35,903 nucleotides of DNA from a gamma proteobacterium symbiont of Ctena orbiculata (lineage in GTDB: Bacteria > Pseudomonadota > Gammaproteobacteria > Chromatiales > Chromatiaceae): the NCBI GenBank assembly GCA_003058525.1, contig QBVD01000067.1:1-35903 (forward strand). The letters run 5' to 3'. Numbering within the stretch: the stretch's first letter is position 1; the number at the start of each line of letters is the position of its first letter. The position numbers and the translations under genes are program-made. The notes beneath the pieces are model-generated. The model was not told the DNA's origin. It was given only the letters and a program-made list of their open reading frames with translations, and did no database searches. Positions 23,373-32,877 of the stretch are shown in pieces.

Positions 23373-24824
23373 CTAGTTGTGTTTCTCAGAAATCATGGCA
23401 TCGATACGATCCATCACCTGGTCACTTGCGTGTTCCATCTCCGTGTAAGTGCTTATAATCTTTTTCTGCAGTTGCTGATCCTTTTGCCAATCCTCCGACA
23501 GATAGTTGAGTGCTGCATGACCGTGGCTGTGTACTGCCGTGTGCGGCGTCTCGAGTTGCTTGAAGGTTGGCAGGTGACCGAAGCTCTCCTTGCCAATACC
23601 TTCATAATACCACTTGCCAAGCCGGCAATTATGGTGATCCACCAGCACGGCCTGAGCATCGGGATTATCGGTTCCCGCATAAAACGACTTGTAGGCCTTC
23701 TGCTTGTAGATCATATGATCCACTTTGATCAGTGAGGCATAGCAGATGTCATGTGCAAAATTGACGGAGACATCGGTCTTTTGCGCCCTGTCTGCGAAGT
23801 GATTGAAACTGGTGTTCATCTCCTCCACAGCCTTCTGCACACTGTTCGCCATTTCCAGCATTTCATCGGAGTGGGACTGCATCACTGTAGTTTCACCCTG
23901 AAAGGTGGTCACCACACCACGAATTTCATCGGTCGCTGTCTTGGTGCTCTCGGCCAGCTTTTTCACCTCGTCCGCCACCACCGCGAAACCACGGCCGTGC
24001 TCACCGGCTCGTGCCGCCTCAATGGAGGCGTTCAGGGCCAATAGATTGGTCTTGTCGGCAATCTCACCGATCATGCCCAGGATGCCGGTTATCTCATCGC
24101 TCATGGTATTGAGTTTACCCATGGTCTGGTGACTCTGCTCTATCAGGCCAAGGGTTCTGGTCTGGGAATCGACGACATGTGACACCGCCTCTTGATTCTC
24201 TTCGGCCTTTTGCATGTTGTCAGTGGCTATGGAAGAGACTTTCTGCATTTCATCGGTGATACGTATAAGATCATTCTGGCTCAGCAACAGATTGCTCATG
24301 ATCTGACTGGTATTCAGTTCCTGCAGCTCAGCCGCCATTTCATTGCGTTTGATATAATTTGCATTTTCTGACATTGCATCCAGTGATTCATTGATACGCG
24401 CCAGAGTCTTTTCCAATTCACCATGCAATCCAGTAGGCAAGGTGCGGCGATAATAGCGGCCGTTGGAAACCAGCTCAAAACTGGTCTTGACCTCTCTGAA
24501 GAATGTCTCTAACTGATCCAGCGATTCATTCAGGTTCCATGCGATATGCCCGGCTTCCCCCATCCAGGGCACCCTGGTAATACGGGAAGTGAACTGCCCC
24601 TGAAGCATCTCCTGCAATGCCCTTTCGATCTCCTGCATGACATAGAACGGCATCTTCATCCGATGTCCGACCAGCACGGCAGTTGAGATGGAAAGCAAAG
24701 GAAATATCCAGAGCCAGTGTTGGTAACCGCCCGACAACAGGACCGATAGAATGGTCAGTAGGTTCAGGATAACGAAAACCGCTACAAGGACCTTCAGCCT
24801 GGTGGCTAAGTACAGACGTTTCAT
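23373..24824 (-). CDS. Methyl-accepting chemotaxis protein with C-terminal CZB domain
   Basis: A 483-residue chemoreceptor. Two membrane helices (about 9-31 and 35-54) are separated by only a few residues, so there is no periplasmic ligand domain. HAMP-like and coiled-coil regions follow. The signalling tip has [22 protein letters not shown] (about 265-285). The C-terminal CZB zinc-binding domain (about 355-460) shows the pattern [19 protein letters not shown] and [10 protein letters not shown], supplying the His/Cys/His/His zinc ligands. CZB domains sense zinc or reactive chlorine or oxygen in known receptors. I chose ATG 24824 over a GTG at 24845. It is flanked by the PAS relic upstream and the intact PAS gene downstream. 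Confidence 0.9.
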   Translation of the reverse strand: MKRLYLATRLKVLVAVFVILNLLTILSVLLSGGYQHWLWIFPLLSISTAVLVGHRMKMPFYVMQEIERALQEMLQGQFTSRITRVPWMGEAGHIAWNLNESLDQLETFFREVKTSFELVSNGRYYRRTLPTGLHGELEKTLARINESLDAMSENANYIKRNEMAAELQELNTSQIMSNLLLSQNDLIRITDEMQKVSSIATDNMQKAEENQEAVSHVVDSQTRTLGLIEQSHQTMGKLNTMSDEITGILGMIGEIADKTNLLALNASIEAARAGEHGRGFAVVADEVKKLAESTKTATDEIRGVVTTFQGETTVMQSHSDEMLEMANSVQKAVEEMNTSFNHFADRAQKTDVSVNFAHDICYASLIKVDHMIYKQKAYKSFYAGTDNPDAQAVLVDHHNCRLGKWYYEGIGKESFGHLPTFKQLETPHTAVHSHGHAALNYLSEDWQKDQQLQKKIISTYTEMEHASDQVMDRIDAMISEKHN

Positions 24825-24844
24825 AACTCTTAAACCCTTCCACA

Positions 24845-25114
24845 CTAATAACTTGACCCACTAATGTGGTTCGCGAAACACGCTACGCCAATAGCAATGA
24901 TCTCCCAAAGCCTTTTGACAACACCACGCGGGTTATCCGGGTGGCGGATGATATTGTGCGGCTTACCCAGCAGTCCACTTTTACAGAGACCGCTGCTATG
25001 CATGAAATCCCGGTTTACCTACCTGATTCTCCCTTTAGTACCCGATGTTGATACGATAATGTTAATGTTTTCCAGAACCACTTCATTACCTGAGGGCGGA
25101 ATATTGCCTTCCAT
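24845..25114 (-). pseudogene. Relic of a second PAS-domain gene with an in-frame TAG
   Basis: Translating the minus strand from ATG 25114 gives a protein that aligns without gaps to the first 89 residues of the intact PAS protein at 22835-23359. About 38 positions are identical by my count, including KGRI and the full HNIIRHPD-x-PRG motif. Codon 32 is TAG (25019-25021), where the intact copy has tyrosine. After the motif the similarity runs to ACFANH, and then a second TAG (24845-24847) ends the frame about 85 residues short. The relic ends 20 bases before the chemoreceptor start, a normal operon distance. The ancestral order was probably PAS-MCP-PAS. Confidence 0.8.
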
Positions 25115-25410
25115 TTCAACCCGCGGAATTTCAACTGTTTCCTGCAAGCTGCAGTAATCTATATCGCCTGACTGGACAATAACTTTAAGTCCGCCGGGAG
25201 GATAAGAATCCGATCTTCCCTGGAAGCCCGTGGATCCGCTCCACCTACCCATTAATGGATACAAATTAGCAGTTGTACATAATTATCAGACAATTACTAT
25301 AGGATTATACCGACAGGTCTGAACCCGGACAGTGTATGAGCGGGTAGCAGCGACTGATACCAGCCGACCCATTGCAGATGGGCATAACCAAAACGATGAC
25401 AGGAGGTTGC

Positions 25411-26130
25411 ATGTCCAGATCGAGCATACAGAAACTACCCGCATCTCTCCTCGTCTGTCTCAGCCTGATAGCGCCGCAATCCCCACTACAGGCTGAGGGA
25501 CAGACCCACCACTACGATCATGTGAAACTACACAGCAGTGCTTCGGCTGAAGTTGAGAACGACACCCTGATCGCGGTCCTCTATGCACAGAAGGAGGGGA
25601 GTGACCCTGGATCGCTGACTGATAGCGTCAACCGCCTGATCGCTCAGGCCGTTAGTGAAGCAACAGGCAGAGAAGGCATCAAGGTACAGACCCTCGGCTA
25701 TCAGACTTCGCCAATCTACCAGCAGCAGAGGCTGACTGGCTGGCGTGTACGCCAATCGATCCGCCTGCAGAGCACCCACAGCGACAGGCTGAGTAAACTG
25801 CTGAACCAGCTGCAGTCAACCTTGGCTCTGGACTCAATCAGCTATGCAATCTCGCCGGCGCAAAGGGAAAAGGTGGAGGAGTCGCTGACGCTGCAGGCGA
25901 TCGACGCCTTCCGCAAACGTGCTGACCTGGTGACGAAACAGTTTGGACGAAACGCATATCGCCTGGTGGAAATATCAATACAGGCATCGGACCGGCCGGT
26001 TCAGCCCTTCCGAATGCGCGCCAACATGATGGCCCTGGAGGGGGCATCTGCTGCCCCTACACTCGCTGCGGGAAGTCAGTCACTGCGCATCGAGGCCACC
26101 GGCACCATTGAGTTGCAGTTAGACCGGTAA
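25411..26130 (+). CDS. SIMPL-domain (DUF541) exported protein
   Basis: A 239-residue protein with a signal peptide (about 1-28, cleavage after LQA). Most of the remainder is a SIMPL/DUF541 domain. It shows a start of the form VKLHSSASAEVENDTLIAVL, the central VRQSIRLQSTHSDRLSKLLNQLQ, a block ALDSISYAISPAQREKVEESLTLQAIDAFRKRADLVTKQFG, and a final strand LRIEATGTIELQL. These are periplasmic or outer-membrane-associated proteins, such as E. coli YggE, linked loosely to oxidative stress. AGGAGGT at 25401-25407 fixes the start at ATG 25411. It stands alone between two chemoreceptor regions. Confidence 0.82.
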   Translation: MSRSSIQKLPASLLVCLSLIAPQSPLQAEGQTHHYDHVKLHSSASAEVENDTLIAVLYAQKEGSDPGSLTDSVNRLIAQAVSEATGREGIKVQTLGYQTSPIYQQQRLTGWRVRQSIRLQSTHSDRLSKLLNQLQSTLALDSISYAISPAQREKVEESLTLQAIDAFRKRADLVTKQFGRNAYRLVEISIQASDRPVQPFRMRANMMALEGASAAPTLAAGSQSLRIEATGTIELQLDR

Positions 26131-26366
26131 CATAGATCACTCCGGATTTAATCCAAAGCCTTATAACCAAGCAAGACCCCAGGTTATAAAACCTATGGCC
26201 AGGACAGCGCCGACAGCAATACCTTTTGTAAAAATGTCTATGTTTTCTCACAGTATTTTACATTTTCGTAACCTTTTAACCTTTATTTTTGCGATTATCG
26301 GCCGCTATAGGCATATCTAAGTCAGTAAAACTCGTAGTCGTTAACTTTCTTCATCCGAGAATTCTT

Positions 26367-27497
26367 ATGTTTGGCATATCTAATAAGAAACAGATCTCTC
26401 AGTTACAACAGCAGTTGGAAGAGAAGAGCGGTCAGGTCGAATTGCAGGCCGCACAGATCTCCACACTCCAGGAAGAGAATGCACAATTGCGTCAACGGAT
26501 TGAAGAGGAATCAAAAGAACTGCATCTGCAACAACAGTTACTGGGAAATTTTTCCACACTGAGTGACTCTTTCAGTGAGCTTCAGCACTCTTTGATGCAT
26601 ACAGCCACTAACATGAAAGATGAAAAGGTGAATGCAATCCGCGGTTCTGAGATTTCAACCCAGGCAATCGCCAGTGTCGAGGTCATGCACAGTGAAATCG
26701 ACAGTGTCACCCAGATCTCCCAACAGAGTTCCGAAAGCGTTGATAAACTGGGTACGATTGCCGATAACATCAGTAATTTCGTCAGTATCATTCAGGGCAT
26801 ATCGGAACAGACCAACCTGCTGGCATTGAATGCGGCAATCGAGGCTGCGCGTGCCGGCGAGATGGGAAGGGGATTTGCCGTGGTCGCCGATGAAGTTCGC
26901 AGTCTGGCCGGGCGTACACGGGAGGCTACAACGGAAATCGCCGCATTGGTTGACACCATCACGCAAGAGACAAAGAAATCGATGGATACCATGTCATCGA
27001 TGATGGATGTAACCCACAATTTTCAGAATCAGGTCTCAGATTCCATCGCAACCATCAAACAGCAATTCGAGCTTTCGAAATCGATGGAGGAGACCATCTC
27101 CTCAACCTCACTGCGGACCTTCGTGGAGCTGGCGAAGTTCGATCATCTGGTTTTCAAGTTCAGCATCTACAAGGCCTTTCTCGGTCTGGCCGAGCTCCCC
27201 GCCGACGCGCTCTCTGATCACAGGAGTTGCCGCCTGGGCCAGTGGTATTATAACGGCGAAGGGGTTTCTTGCTTCTCCAACCTTCCCGGTTATCGTGAAA
27301 TCGAAGCACCCCATCAGGACGTTCACAAATACGGCAAACAGGCCCTGATCCATCTTGAAAGCGGGGACAGACAGGCCAGTATCAACAATATCGGCATGAT
27401 GGAAGAGGCCAGTATGCAGGTCATATCGAACCTTGAGGGATTGGCACAGTCTGGCGAGTCTAATGCGCATATCCTGTGCACGGATGATGCACAATGA
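26367..27497 (+). CDS. Soluble chemoreceptor with N-terminal coiled coil and C-terminal CZB domain
   Basis: A 376-residue cytoplasmic chemoreceptor without membrane helices. Residues about 8-70 are a Gln/Glu-rich coiled coil. The signalling region with [35 protein letters not shown] lies at about 140-180. A CZB zinc-binding domain (about 250-350) has [19 protein letters not shown] and [10 protein letters not shown]. The layout is that of TlpD-type cytoplasmic receptors, which respond to internal oxidants or zinc status. I chose ATG 26367; the frame back to 26289 runs into AT-rich non-coding sequence. It converges on the sufE gene. Confidence 0.88.
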   Translation: MFGISNKKQISQLQQQLEEKSGQVELQAAQISTLQEENAQLRQRIEEESKELHLQQQLLGNFSTLSDSFSELQHSLMHTATNMKDEKVNAIRGSEISTQAIASVEVMHSEIDSVTQISQQSSESVDKLGTIADNISNFVSIIQGISEQTNLLALNAAIEAARAGEMGRGFAVVADEVRSLAGRTREATTEIAALVDTITQETKKSMDTMSSMMDVTHNFQNQVSDSIATIKQQFELSKSMEETISSTSLRTFVELAKFDHLVFKFSIYKAFLGLAELPADALSDHRSCRLGQWYYNGEGVSCFSNLPGYREIEAPHQDVHKYGKQALIHLESGDRQASINNIGMMEEASMQVISNLEGLAQSGESNAHILCTDDAQ

Positions 27498-27538
27498 AAG
27501 AGACGGCCATGGCAGACGCCTTTGAAGGCCGTTACAGA

Positions 27539-27991
27539 TTACGACAAAATGGTTGGCTCGAGCTTTGATGTCTCGACTTTCGAGAGGGCCTCGGCCCTCT
27601 CGATCATTTTTTCCACAATGGCATAGATGCCGACATGCCTGCTCGGACTCAGATGCTCCTGCAGCTTAAGTCGCGTGAAAAGAGCATCCACGTCCAACTC
27701 ATGAATTTCACTCAAGGTACGATGGGATAGCAGGTCTATCAAAAGCGCCAGCACACCTTTGATGATCGCGGTATCACAATCGCCTTTGAAAAAGATCAGC
27801 GCCGGATTGTCTTCATCCCGATGTGCTGAGACGTGAACGGTACTCATACAGGGCTTGACCCAGTTCTCTTCCACCTTCAAAACATCCGGCATGGCGGGCA
27901 ACGCCTCTCCCAGTTCAATGAGGTATTGATAACGCCCGTCCCAATCGTCGAAAAACTCGAAGTTTTCCACGATCTCGTCGATTTCGCTCAT
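27539..27991 (-). CDS. sufE: SufE sulfur-acceptor protein
   Basis: A 150-residue protein of the SufE/CsdE family, which takes the persulfide sulfur from a SufS-type cysteine desulfurase and passes it to SufBCD. The family's N-terminal FFDDWDGRYQYLIELG (about 12-28) and the acceptor cysteine in WVKPCMSTVHV (C48) are present, as are DCDTAIIKGVLALLI and HLSPSRHVGI. The ATG at 27991 follows CTGGAGAACGGG; the longer frame to 28111 overlaps the sufA end and is unlikely. It is the last gene of the SUF cluster. The sulfur donor enzyme is not encoded in the window. Confidence 0.9.
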   Translation of the reverse strand: MSEIDEIVENFEFFDDWDGRYQYLIELGEALPAMPDVLKVEENWVKPCMSTVHVSAHRDEDNPALIFFKGDCDTAIIKGVLALLIDLLSHRTLSEIHELDVDALFTRLKLQEHLSPSRHVGIYAIVEKMIERAEALSKVETSKLEPTILS

Positions 27992-28019
27992 CCCGTTCTC
28001 CAGACCTTGAGGCGGCTGT

Positions 28020-28346
28020 TTATACACTGAAAGACTCACCGCAACCACACTGTTCCTTGATATTCGGATTGATGAAATCGAAACCCTCATTGAGCATATT
28101 CGCCTTGACATAATCCACTGTCATACCGTCGAGCATCGGCAGGCTCTTACTATCGACAACGATTTTTACACCATGGGATTCGAACAATCGATCATCCTCT
28201 CCGACCCGTACTGCATAGTCGACCACATAAGCGAAACCGGTACAGCCGCTCTTTCTGGCACCCAGACGCAATCCAATTGCTCCATCTCTATGAGACAGCA
28301 TCGATTTGACATGCCCGGCGGCGCTCTCCGTCAGTTGAATTGCCAT
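28020..28346 (-). CDS. sufA: A-type Fe-S carrier (SufA/IscA family)
   Basis: A 108-residue HesB-like protein with the three conserved cysteines of the family: C35 in KSGCTGFAY, and C100 and C102 in the C-terminal QCGCGESF. A-type carriers hold a cluster or iron and deliver it to apo-proteins. It stops 28 bases before sufE starts and so probably shares its transcript. A 317-base gap separates it from sufT upstream, so sufA-sufE may also have a promoter of their own. Confidence 0.9.
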   Translation of the reverse strand: MAIQLTESAAGHVKSMLSHRDGAIGLRLGARKSGCTGFAYVVDYAVRVGEDDRLFESHGVKIVVDSKSLPMLDGMTVDYVKANMLNEGFDFINPNIKEQCGCGESFSV

Positions 28347-28663
28347 AACACACCTCTAATTAAGGCAAACAAAGTATTGAAACGGACCCTGGTTGCCCAC
28401 TTTAATCAGCCATTTGGCAAGCGACTTTCTACAATTTTGAGTTTATAGCTCTTTGTTTTGAGTGAATGGCTTCGCTTTGCTCACGACTCCTTTTGACTCT
28501 CTCATTCAAAATATCCTGCGCAGGAAGTTGTGACGAGAGACCAAGGAAAGACAAGCGGGACCCTGTCAACTCAAAACTCAACATTCAAAACCTTTCAGCA
28601 GCTTTCATGATTCTCACGATCTCTTGCCGATAACCAGCCCTGCCGCATAATCAGCAAGGATTT
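28347..28663. other. Unusual gap inside the SUF cluster
   Basis: A 317-base non-coding gap in an otherwise tight gene row. I translated it by eye on the minus strand and found no piece of a SufS aminotransferase fold (no Lys-PLP or Cys-loop motif). TTTTGAGT- and ACTCAAAA-like words recur. It may hold a promoter for sufA-sufE, or mark a past deletion. Confidence 0.45.
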
Positions 28664-29005
28664 TTAAAGTAGTCCCAGCTGAAATTTTGCTTCATCACTC
28701 ATCCTCTCCTGGCTCCAGGGAGGCTGCCACACCAACCTTATGGTGGCATCGGTGACGCCCGGCACTGCATCGATCACTCTGCCGACCTCGTATGGCAGCG
28801 TACCCGCCACCGGACAGGCGGGTGCCGTGAGGGTCATATCAACTTCAACCTTGCCCTCGGCATCCACTTCCAGGCGATAGATCAATCCCAGATCATAGAT
28901 ATTGACCGGTATCTCAGGATCGAAAACAGTGCACAGGGCCTCAATCAACGCATCCCGTGTGGGTAGCGTTCTGCTGCCGGTTTCGTTGATTTGCAGTCCA
29001 CTCAT
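28664..29005 (-). CDS. sufT: SufT family (MIP18/DUF59) Fe-S maturation protein
   Basis: A 113-residue single-domain protein. The family start DALIEALCTVFDPEIPVNIYDLGLIY, the conserved cysteine in TLTAPACPVAG (C64) and the ending LVWQPPWSQERMS all fit SufT/MIP18. These proteins help deliver clusters to target proteins, or help build the cluster when demand is high. The gene lies 47 bases downstream of sufD. Confidence 0.9.
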   Translation of the reverse strand: MSGLQINETGSRTLPTRDALIEALCTVFDPEIPVNIYDLGLIYRLEVDAEGKVEVDMTLTAPACPVAGTLPYEVGRVIDAVPGVTDATIRLVWQPPWSQERMSDEAKFQLGLL

Positions 29006-29052
29006 CGGCCAATACCGTCAATTGTCGTTTCAGTGCGATAAACCCATGAAAA

Positions 29053-30354
29053 TCAAAACCGCATCCGCTTTTCCAGATCATTCCTGATCTCTACTCGCAG
29101 GGAATCTGTGACAAACCTGTCGATAATTTCTTCGGCAAAGCCGAGACACAACAGACGCCGTGCCTGATGCGCATCTATTCCCCGCGAGCGAAGATAGAAG
29201 AGTGCCTGTTCATCCAGCCGGCCCACACTTGTACCATGGCTGCACTGCACATCATCCGCAAGGATAACCAACTGGGGTTTAGTGTCGACTTCAGCCTTGG
29301 TTGAGAGCATCAGATTGGCGTTGTGCAGATGCGCCTGGCTCTTCTGCGAATCGATCCCGACCCGGATCAAACCGTCAAATACCGCTCTTCCCGCCCCATG
29401 CAGAATACCTTTGAAATTCTCCCGACTTCGGCAACGGGGCACGCTGTGATCCACATCGAGATGGAAATCCGTCAATTGACCATCACCCGCCACATAGAGG
29501 CCGTCGATTTCACATTCCGCACCTTCCCCGGAGAACCGATGATGGAACTCAGTACGTGACCATGCACCGCCCAGTGCCGCATTCACACCCAGATAGCGGG
29601 CATCCCGGCCCAAACTGACATAGAGGCCGCACAGATGATAGGCATGATTGCTCTCCTGCTGCACACGCTGGTGTCTCAGGGTTGCTCCCTCCGCCAGATC
29701 GATCTCGCATACGATATTATTGAAGTAGTCGTGGTCATCATCCGCCGACAGATAACGCTCTATGAGGCTAACCGAAGCATCCGCATCCAACTCGACCAGG
29801 TGGCGTATCTGTTGTGCATGCCCGCCTCTCTTACGGGTTGTTACATGCAACAACTCAATGGGCTGCTCGATCACAACACCTTTCGACAGTTGAATTACGG
29901 CGCCATCCTGTTGGGTCGCCATATTCATGGCGGCGAAGGCATGATCTCCCACCCCGGACAAATTACCCACCGAGCTGAGCACCGACTGATCACCTGTGGC
30001 CATGGCTGCACGCAGATTTCCGATCCTGAACCCTGTCTGCTCAATGTCCATCGACAGCCCGGGGTGGTAGCTACCGTCCACGAACACCAGACGCCCCGCA
30101 ACAGGACCCTCGAGCATAAGATCGATGGCGATATCCCGGGATGAATCCAATACTGAAGGGGTCGATATAAACCCCTTTTGCAACAAACCCTCCACACCCG
30201 TATAACGCCAGGCCTCCTGGCGGGCATGGGGAAAGCCGAGTTCAGTCATGCGCTCCATCGCAGCACGTCGCTGTTCGATGAGCCAATCTCCATTGTCATG
30301 GGCCAGGCTGTCAATGGTACGTTGCGCCGTCTCTCGGTAGCCGTGCATATTCAT
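29053..30354 (-). CDS. sufD: SufD scaffold subunit
   Basis: A 433-residue right-handed beta-helix protein of the SufBCD scaffold complex. The C-terminal region with LVILADDVQCSHGTSVGRLDEQALFYLRSRGI contains the histidine in CSHG that corresponds to the essential SufD His at the SufB-SufD interface. The ending helps form the family's helical C-terminal domain. The start overlaps the sufC stop by four bases (ATGA), so translation is coupled. Sequence length and order match the classic sufBCD arrangement. Confidence 0.93.
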   Translation of the reverse strand: MNMHGYRETAQRTIDSLAHDNGDWLIEQRRAAMERMTELGFPHARQEAWRYTGVEGLLQKGFISTPSVLDSSRDIAIDLMLEGPVAGRLVFVDGSYHPGLSMDIEQTGFRIGNLRAAMATGDQSVLSSVGNLSGVGDHAFAAMNMATQQDGAVIQLSKGVVIEQPIELLHVTTRKRGGHAQQIRHLVELDADASVSLIERYLSADDDHDYFNNIVCEIDLAEGATLRHQRVQQESNHAYHLCGLYVSLGRDARYLGVNAALGGAWSRTEFHHRFSGEGAECEIDGLYVAGDGQLTDFHLDVDHSVPRCRSRENFKGILHGAGRAVFDGLIRVGIDSQKSQAHLHNANLMLSTKAEVDTKPQLVILADDVQCSHGTSVGRLDEQALFYLRSRGIDAHQARRLLCLGFAEEIIDRFVTDSLRVEIRNDLEKRMRF

Positions 30355-31103
30355 GCCGCATCCTCATCAAGCAGCCAGCCATACCCCTTCTCCTCCAACT
30401 CCAACGCCAACTCCTTGCCTCCGGAACGAATAATGCGGCCCGCCACCAGCACATGGACGAAATCCGGCTGAATATAGTCAAGCAAACGCTGATAATGGGT
30501 TACCACCAGCAAGGCTCTCTCTTCTGAACGCAGCATATTCACGCCATCCGCTACTGTTCGCAGGGCATCTATGTCGAGACCGGAATCCGTCTCATCCAAA
30601 ATAGCCAGCCGCGGTTCCAGCATAGCCATCTGAAAAATCTCGTTGCGCTTTTTTTCACCCCCCGAGAAACCCGTATTCACCGAACGCTTGAGCAGCTTTT
30701 CATCCAGCTTCACCTGTTTTGCTTTGGCGCGTACAAGCTTCATGAAACTGACCGCATCGATCTCCTCTTCACCGTTAGCCTTGCGTATCGCATTCATCGA
30801 TTCCCGCAAGAAGGTCATGTTGTTCACTCCAGGTAGCTCAACCGGATATTGCAATGCGAGAAAAAGCCCTCTGTGCGCCCGTTCTTCAACCTCCAGGTCG
30901 AGCAGATTCTCACCCATATAACTCACATTGCCGTCAGTCACATGATAACCATCCCTTCCTGAAAGGACATGCGCCAAAGTGCTCTTTCCCGACCCGTTAG
31001 GTCCCATGATGGCATGCACTTCGCCTGCATTGATCTGCAGATCGACCCCTTTCAGGATCGTTTTGTCTTCCACGCTGGCCCGTAAATTCTTTATCGTCAA
31101 CAT
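30351..31103 (-). CDS. sufC: SufC ATPase
   Basis: A 250-residue ABC-type ATPase of the SUF scaffold, soluble rather than membrane-linked. Walker A is GPNGSGKST, the signature FSGGEKKR, and Walker B LAILDETDSGLDID with the SufC-typical ETDSGLD. ATP binding drives the SufB-SufD rearrangement that opens the cluster-assembly site. I chose ATG 31103 with AGAGG upstream rather than the frame start at 31130, which would overlap the end of sufB. It lies 19 bases after sufB. Confidence 0.94.
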   Translation of the reverse strand: MLTIKNLRASVEDKTILKGVDLQINAGEVHAIMGPNGSGKSTLAHVLSGRDGYHVTDGNVSYMGENLLDLEVEERAHRGLFLALQYPVELPGVNNMTFLRESMNAIRKANGEEEIDAVSFMKLVRAKAKQVKLDEKLLKRSVNTGFSGGEKKRNEIFQMAMLEPRLAILDETDSGLDIDALRTVADGVNMLRSEERALLVVTHYQRLLDYIQPDFVHVLVAGRIIRSGGKELALELEEKGYGWLLDEDAA

Positions 31104-31122
31104 CGGAAACCTCTCTTCCATC

Positions 31123-32568
31123 TCAACCAACCGCCCCTTCCAGACTCACAGCAAGCAGCTTCTGAGCCTCAACGGCAAACTCCATCGGCAGCTCGTTGAA
31201 GACCTCTTTGCAGAAGCCGTTAATGATCATCGACACCGCATCCTCATCCGAGAGGCCACGCTGACGACAGTAGAACAGTTGATCCTCACTCACCTTCGAG
31301 GTTGTGGCTTCATGCTCCACCTGGGCGGTGGGATTCTTCACTTCGATATAGGGAAAGGTATGGGCGCCACAACGATCACCGATCAGGAGGGAATCGCACT
31401 GGGTGTGGTTTCTCGCATTTTCCGCCTTCGCCGCAATGCGTACCAGACCCCGATAGGCATTGCTGCCCTGCATCGCCGATATACCCTTGGATACTATGGT
31501 GCTGCGGCTGTTCCTGCCCATATGGATCATCTTGGTGCCGGTATCCGCCTGTTGCCTGCCCTTGGTCACAGCCACGGAATAGAACTCACCCACACTGTCA
31601 TCCCCACGCAGGATACAACTGGGATACTTCCAGGTAACCGCAGACCCTGTCTCAACCTGGGTCCACGAGATGTGTGAACGGTCACCCCGGCAATCCCCCC
31701 GTTTGGTCACGAAGTTATATATTCCGCCACGGCCCTCACTGTCGCCCGGATACCAGTTTTGCACCGTTGAATATTTAATCTTTGCATCTGTCATGGCCAC
31801 CAACTCCACGACTGCCGCATGGAGTTGATTCTCATCCCGCATCGGAGCGGTACAGCCTTCAAGGTAGCTTACCTGACTACCCTCTTCGGCGACGATCAGG
31901 GTGCGTTCAAACTGCCCTGTCTGCGCCTCATTGATACGAAAATAGGTGGACAACTCCATCGGACACATCACACCCCTGGGTATATAGACAAAGGTTCCGT
32001 CACTGAACACCGCGCTGTTCAAAGCGGCAAAATAGTTATCCTTATAGGGGACCACCGATCCCATGTAGCGCTGCACCAGTTGCGGATATTCGCGTATCGC
32101 CTCCGACATGGAGCAGAAGATCACACCCGCTTCAGCCAGTGTCTCCCGGAATGTTGTCGCCACCGAAACACTGTCAAAGACTGCATCCACCGCCACGCCG
32201 GCCAGTGCCTTCTGCTCGTCAAGGGGAATCCCCAACTTTTCGTAGGTGGCCAGCAACTCCGGGTCCACATCGTCAAGGCTGTCAAGTTGCGGTTTTTTCT
32301 TCGGTGAGGAGTAGTAGGAGATTGCCTGGAAATCGATAGCGGGATAACGGATGGCAGCCCAGTCCGGTTGCGGCATATTCAGCCAATGGCGATACGCCTG
32401 GAGGCGCTTTTCAAGCATCCATTCCGGTTCCTCTTTGCGTGACGATATGGCACGGATAACCGACTCATCCAAACCTGGCGGCAGTGTATCCGATTCAATC
32501 CGAGTGACGAATCCCTCTGCATATCCGGTGCTTATGAGATTCTCCACACTACTATCGGTCATACCCAT
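31123..32568 (-). CDS. sufB: SufB scaffold subunit
   Basis: A 481-residue core scaffold on which the nascent Fe-S cluster is assembled. The segment [21 protein letters not shown] carries the conserved cysteine that accepts sulfur and ligates the cluster. [24 protein letters not shown] (here [10 protein letters not shown]) and the C-terminal [13 protein letters not shown] are also family standard. GGGGAGATGAGAC precedes the ATG. It is the first gene of the cluster, with a candidate IscR-regulated promoter 124-152 bases upstream. No iscR/sufR regulator gene is adjacent. Confidence 0.94.
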   Translation of the reverse strand: MGMTDSSVENLISTGYAEGFVTRIESDTLPPGLDESVIRAISSRKEEPEWMLEKRLQAYRHWLNMPQPDWAAIRYPAIDFQAISYYSSPKKKPQLDSLDDVDPELLATYEKLGIPLDEQKALAGVAVDAVFDSVSVATTFRETLAEAGVIFCSMSEAIREYPQLVQRYMGSVVPYKDNYFAALNSAVFSDGTFVYIPRGVMCPMELSTYFRINEAQTGQFERTLIVAEEGSQVSYLEGCTAPMRDENQLHAAVVELVAMTDAKIKYSTVQNWYPGDSEGRGGIYNFVTKRGDCRGDRSHISWTQVETGSAVTWKYPSCILRGDDSVGEFYSVAVTKGRQQADTGTKMIHMGRNSRSTIVSKGISAMQGSNAYRGLVRIAAKAENARNHTQCDSLLIGDRCGAHTFPYIEVKNPTAQVEHEATTSKVSEDQLFYCRQRGLSDEDAVSMIINGFCKEVFNELPMEFAVEAQKLLAVSLEGAVG

Positions 32569-32691
32569 GTCTCATCTCCCCTGCGGTTTGCAATTGCGGC
32601 TGTTACAGCAAAAGAAATGGGGTAGACAGATTGCGGGAATAGATTCATTTTTTACTGCCCCTGGCCAATGCTGGCCGACTGCTGAAACTTA

Positions 32692-32720
32692 ATAACACAG
32701 TAATATAGTCAGGTATTATA
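32692..32720 (-). promoter_or_regulatory. Candidate sufB promoter with IscR type 1-like site
   Basis: On the minus strand TATAAT (32720-32715) is a perfect -10 box. It slightly overlaps a 25-base sequence (32716-32692) whose left half ATACCTGACTA fits the E. coli type 1 IscR consensus at every position. The right half (CTGTGTTAT) is degenerate. The -35 box is poor, which would suit an activated or repressed promoter. The assignment rests on my memory of the consensus. Confidence 0.4.
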
Positions 32721-32802
32721 ATTTGCAAGGGCTATACCCTAGAGAAATACTAAGGTAATCACTGGCGTGAAATCGGATGGGCTGAAAATAACTATCAAAT
32801 AC

Positions 32803-32829
32803 AATAAGTAACAGCAATCATTACTTATT
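32803..32829. repeat. 9-9-9 AT-rich inverted repeat
   Basis: AATAAGTAA (32803-32811) and TTACTTATT (32821-32829) are perfect complements over a nine-base loop. The repeat lies 49 bases downstream of the minus-strand gene at 32878 and upstream of the sufB promoter. It could end that gene's transcript or bind a regulator. There is no strong GC stem or T-run. Confidence 0.45.
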
Positions 32830-32877
32830 CGCAGGGACACCATACCCCAGTGGCACAAGGGTTTCCCGCTACACAGA

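Noticed and set aside
25115-25264. The 50 codons upstream of the PAS relic, in the same frame
   Set aside because: The alignment with the intact PAS protein starts exactly at the Met at 25114, and the upstream residues match nothing and look non-coding.
26260-26310. GCCGATAA on the minus strand, resembling the -10 of a flagellar sigma-28 promoter
   Set aside because: No TAAA-type -35 box lies at the right distance, and it points away from the chemoreceptor gene.
27503-27532. ACGGCC/GGCCGT inverted repeat between the soluble receptor and sufE, considered as a bidirectional terminator
   Set aside because: Short stem with an 18-base loop and no T-run on either strand.
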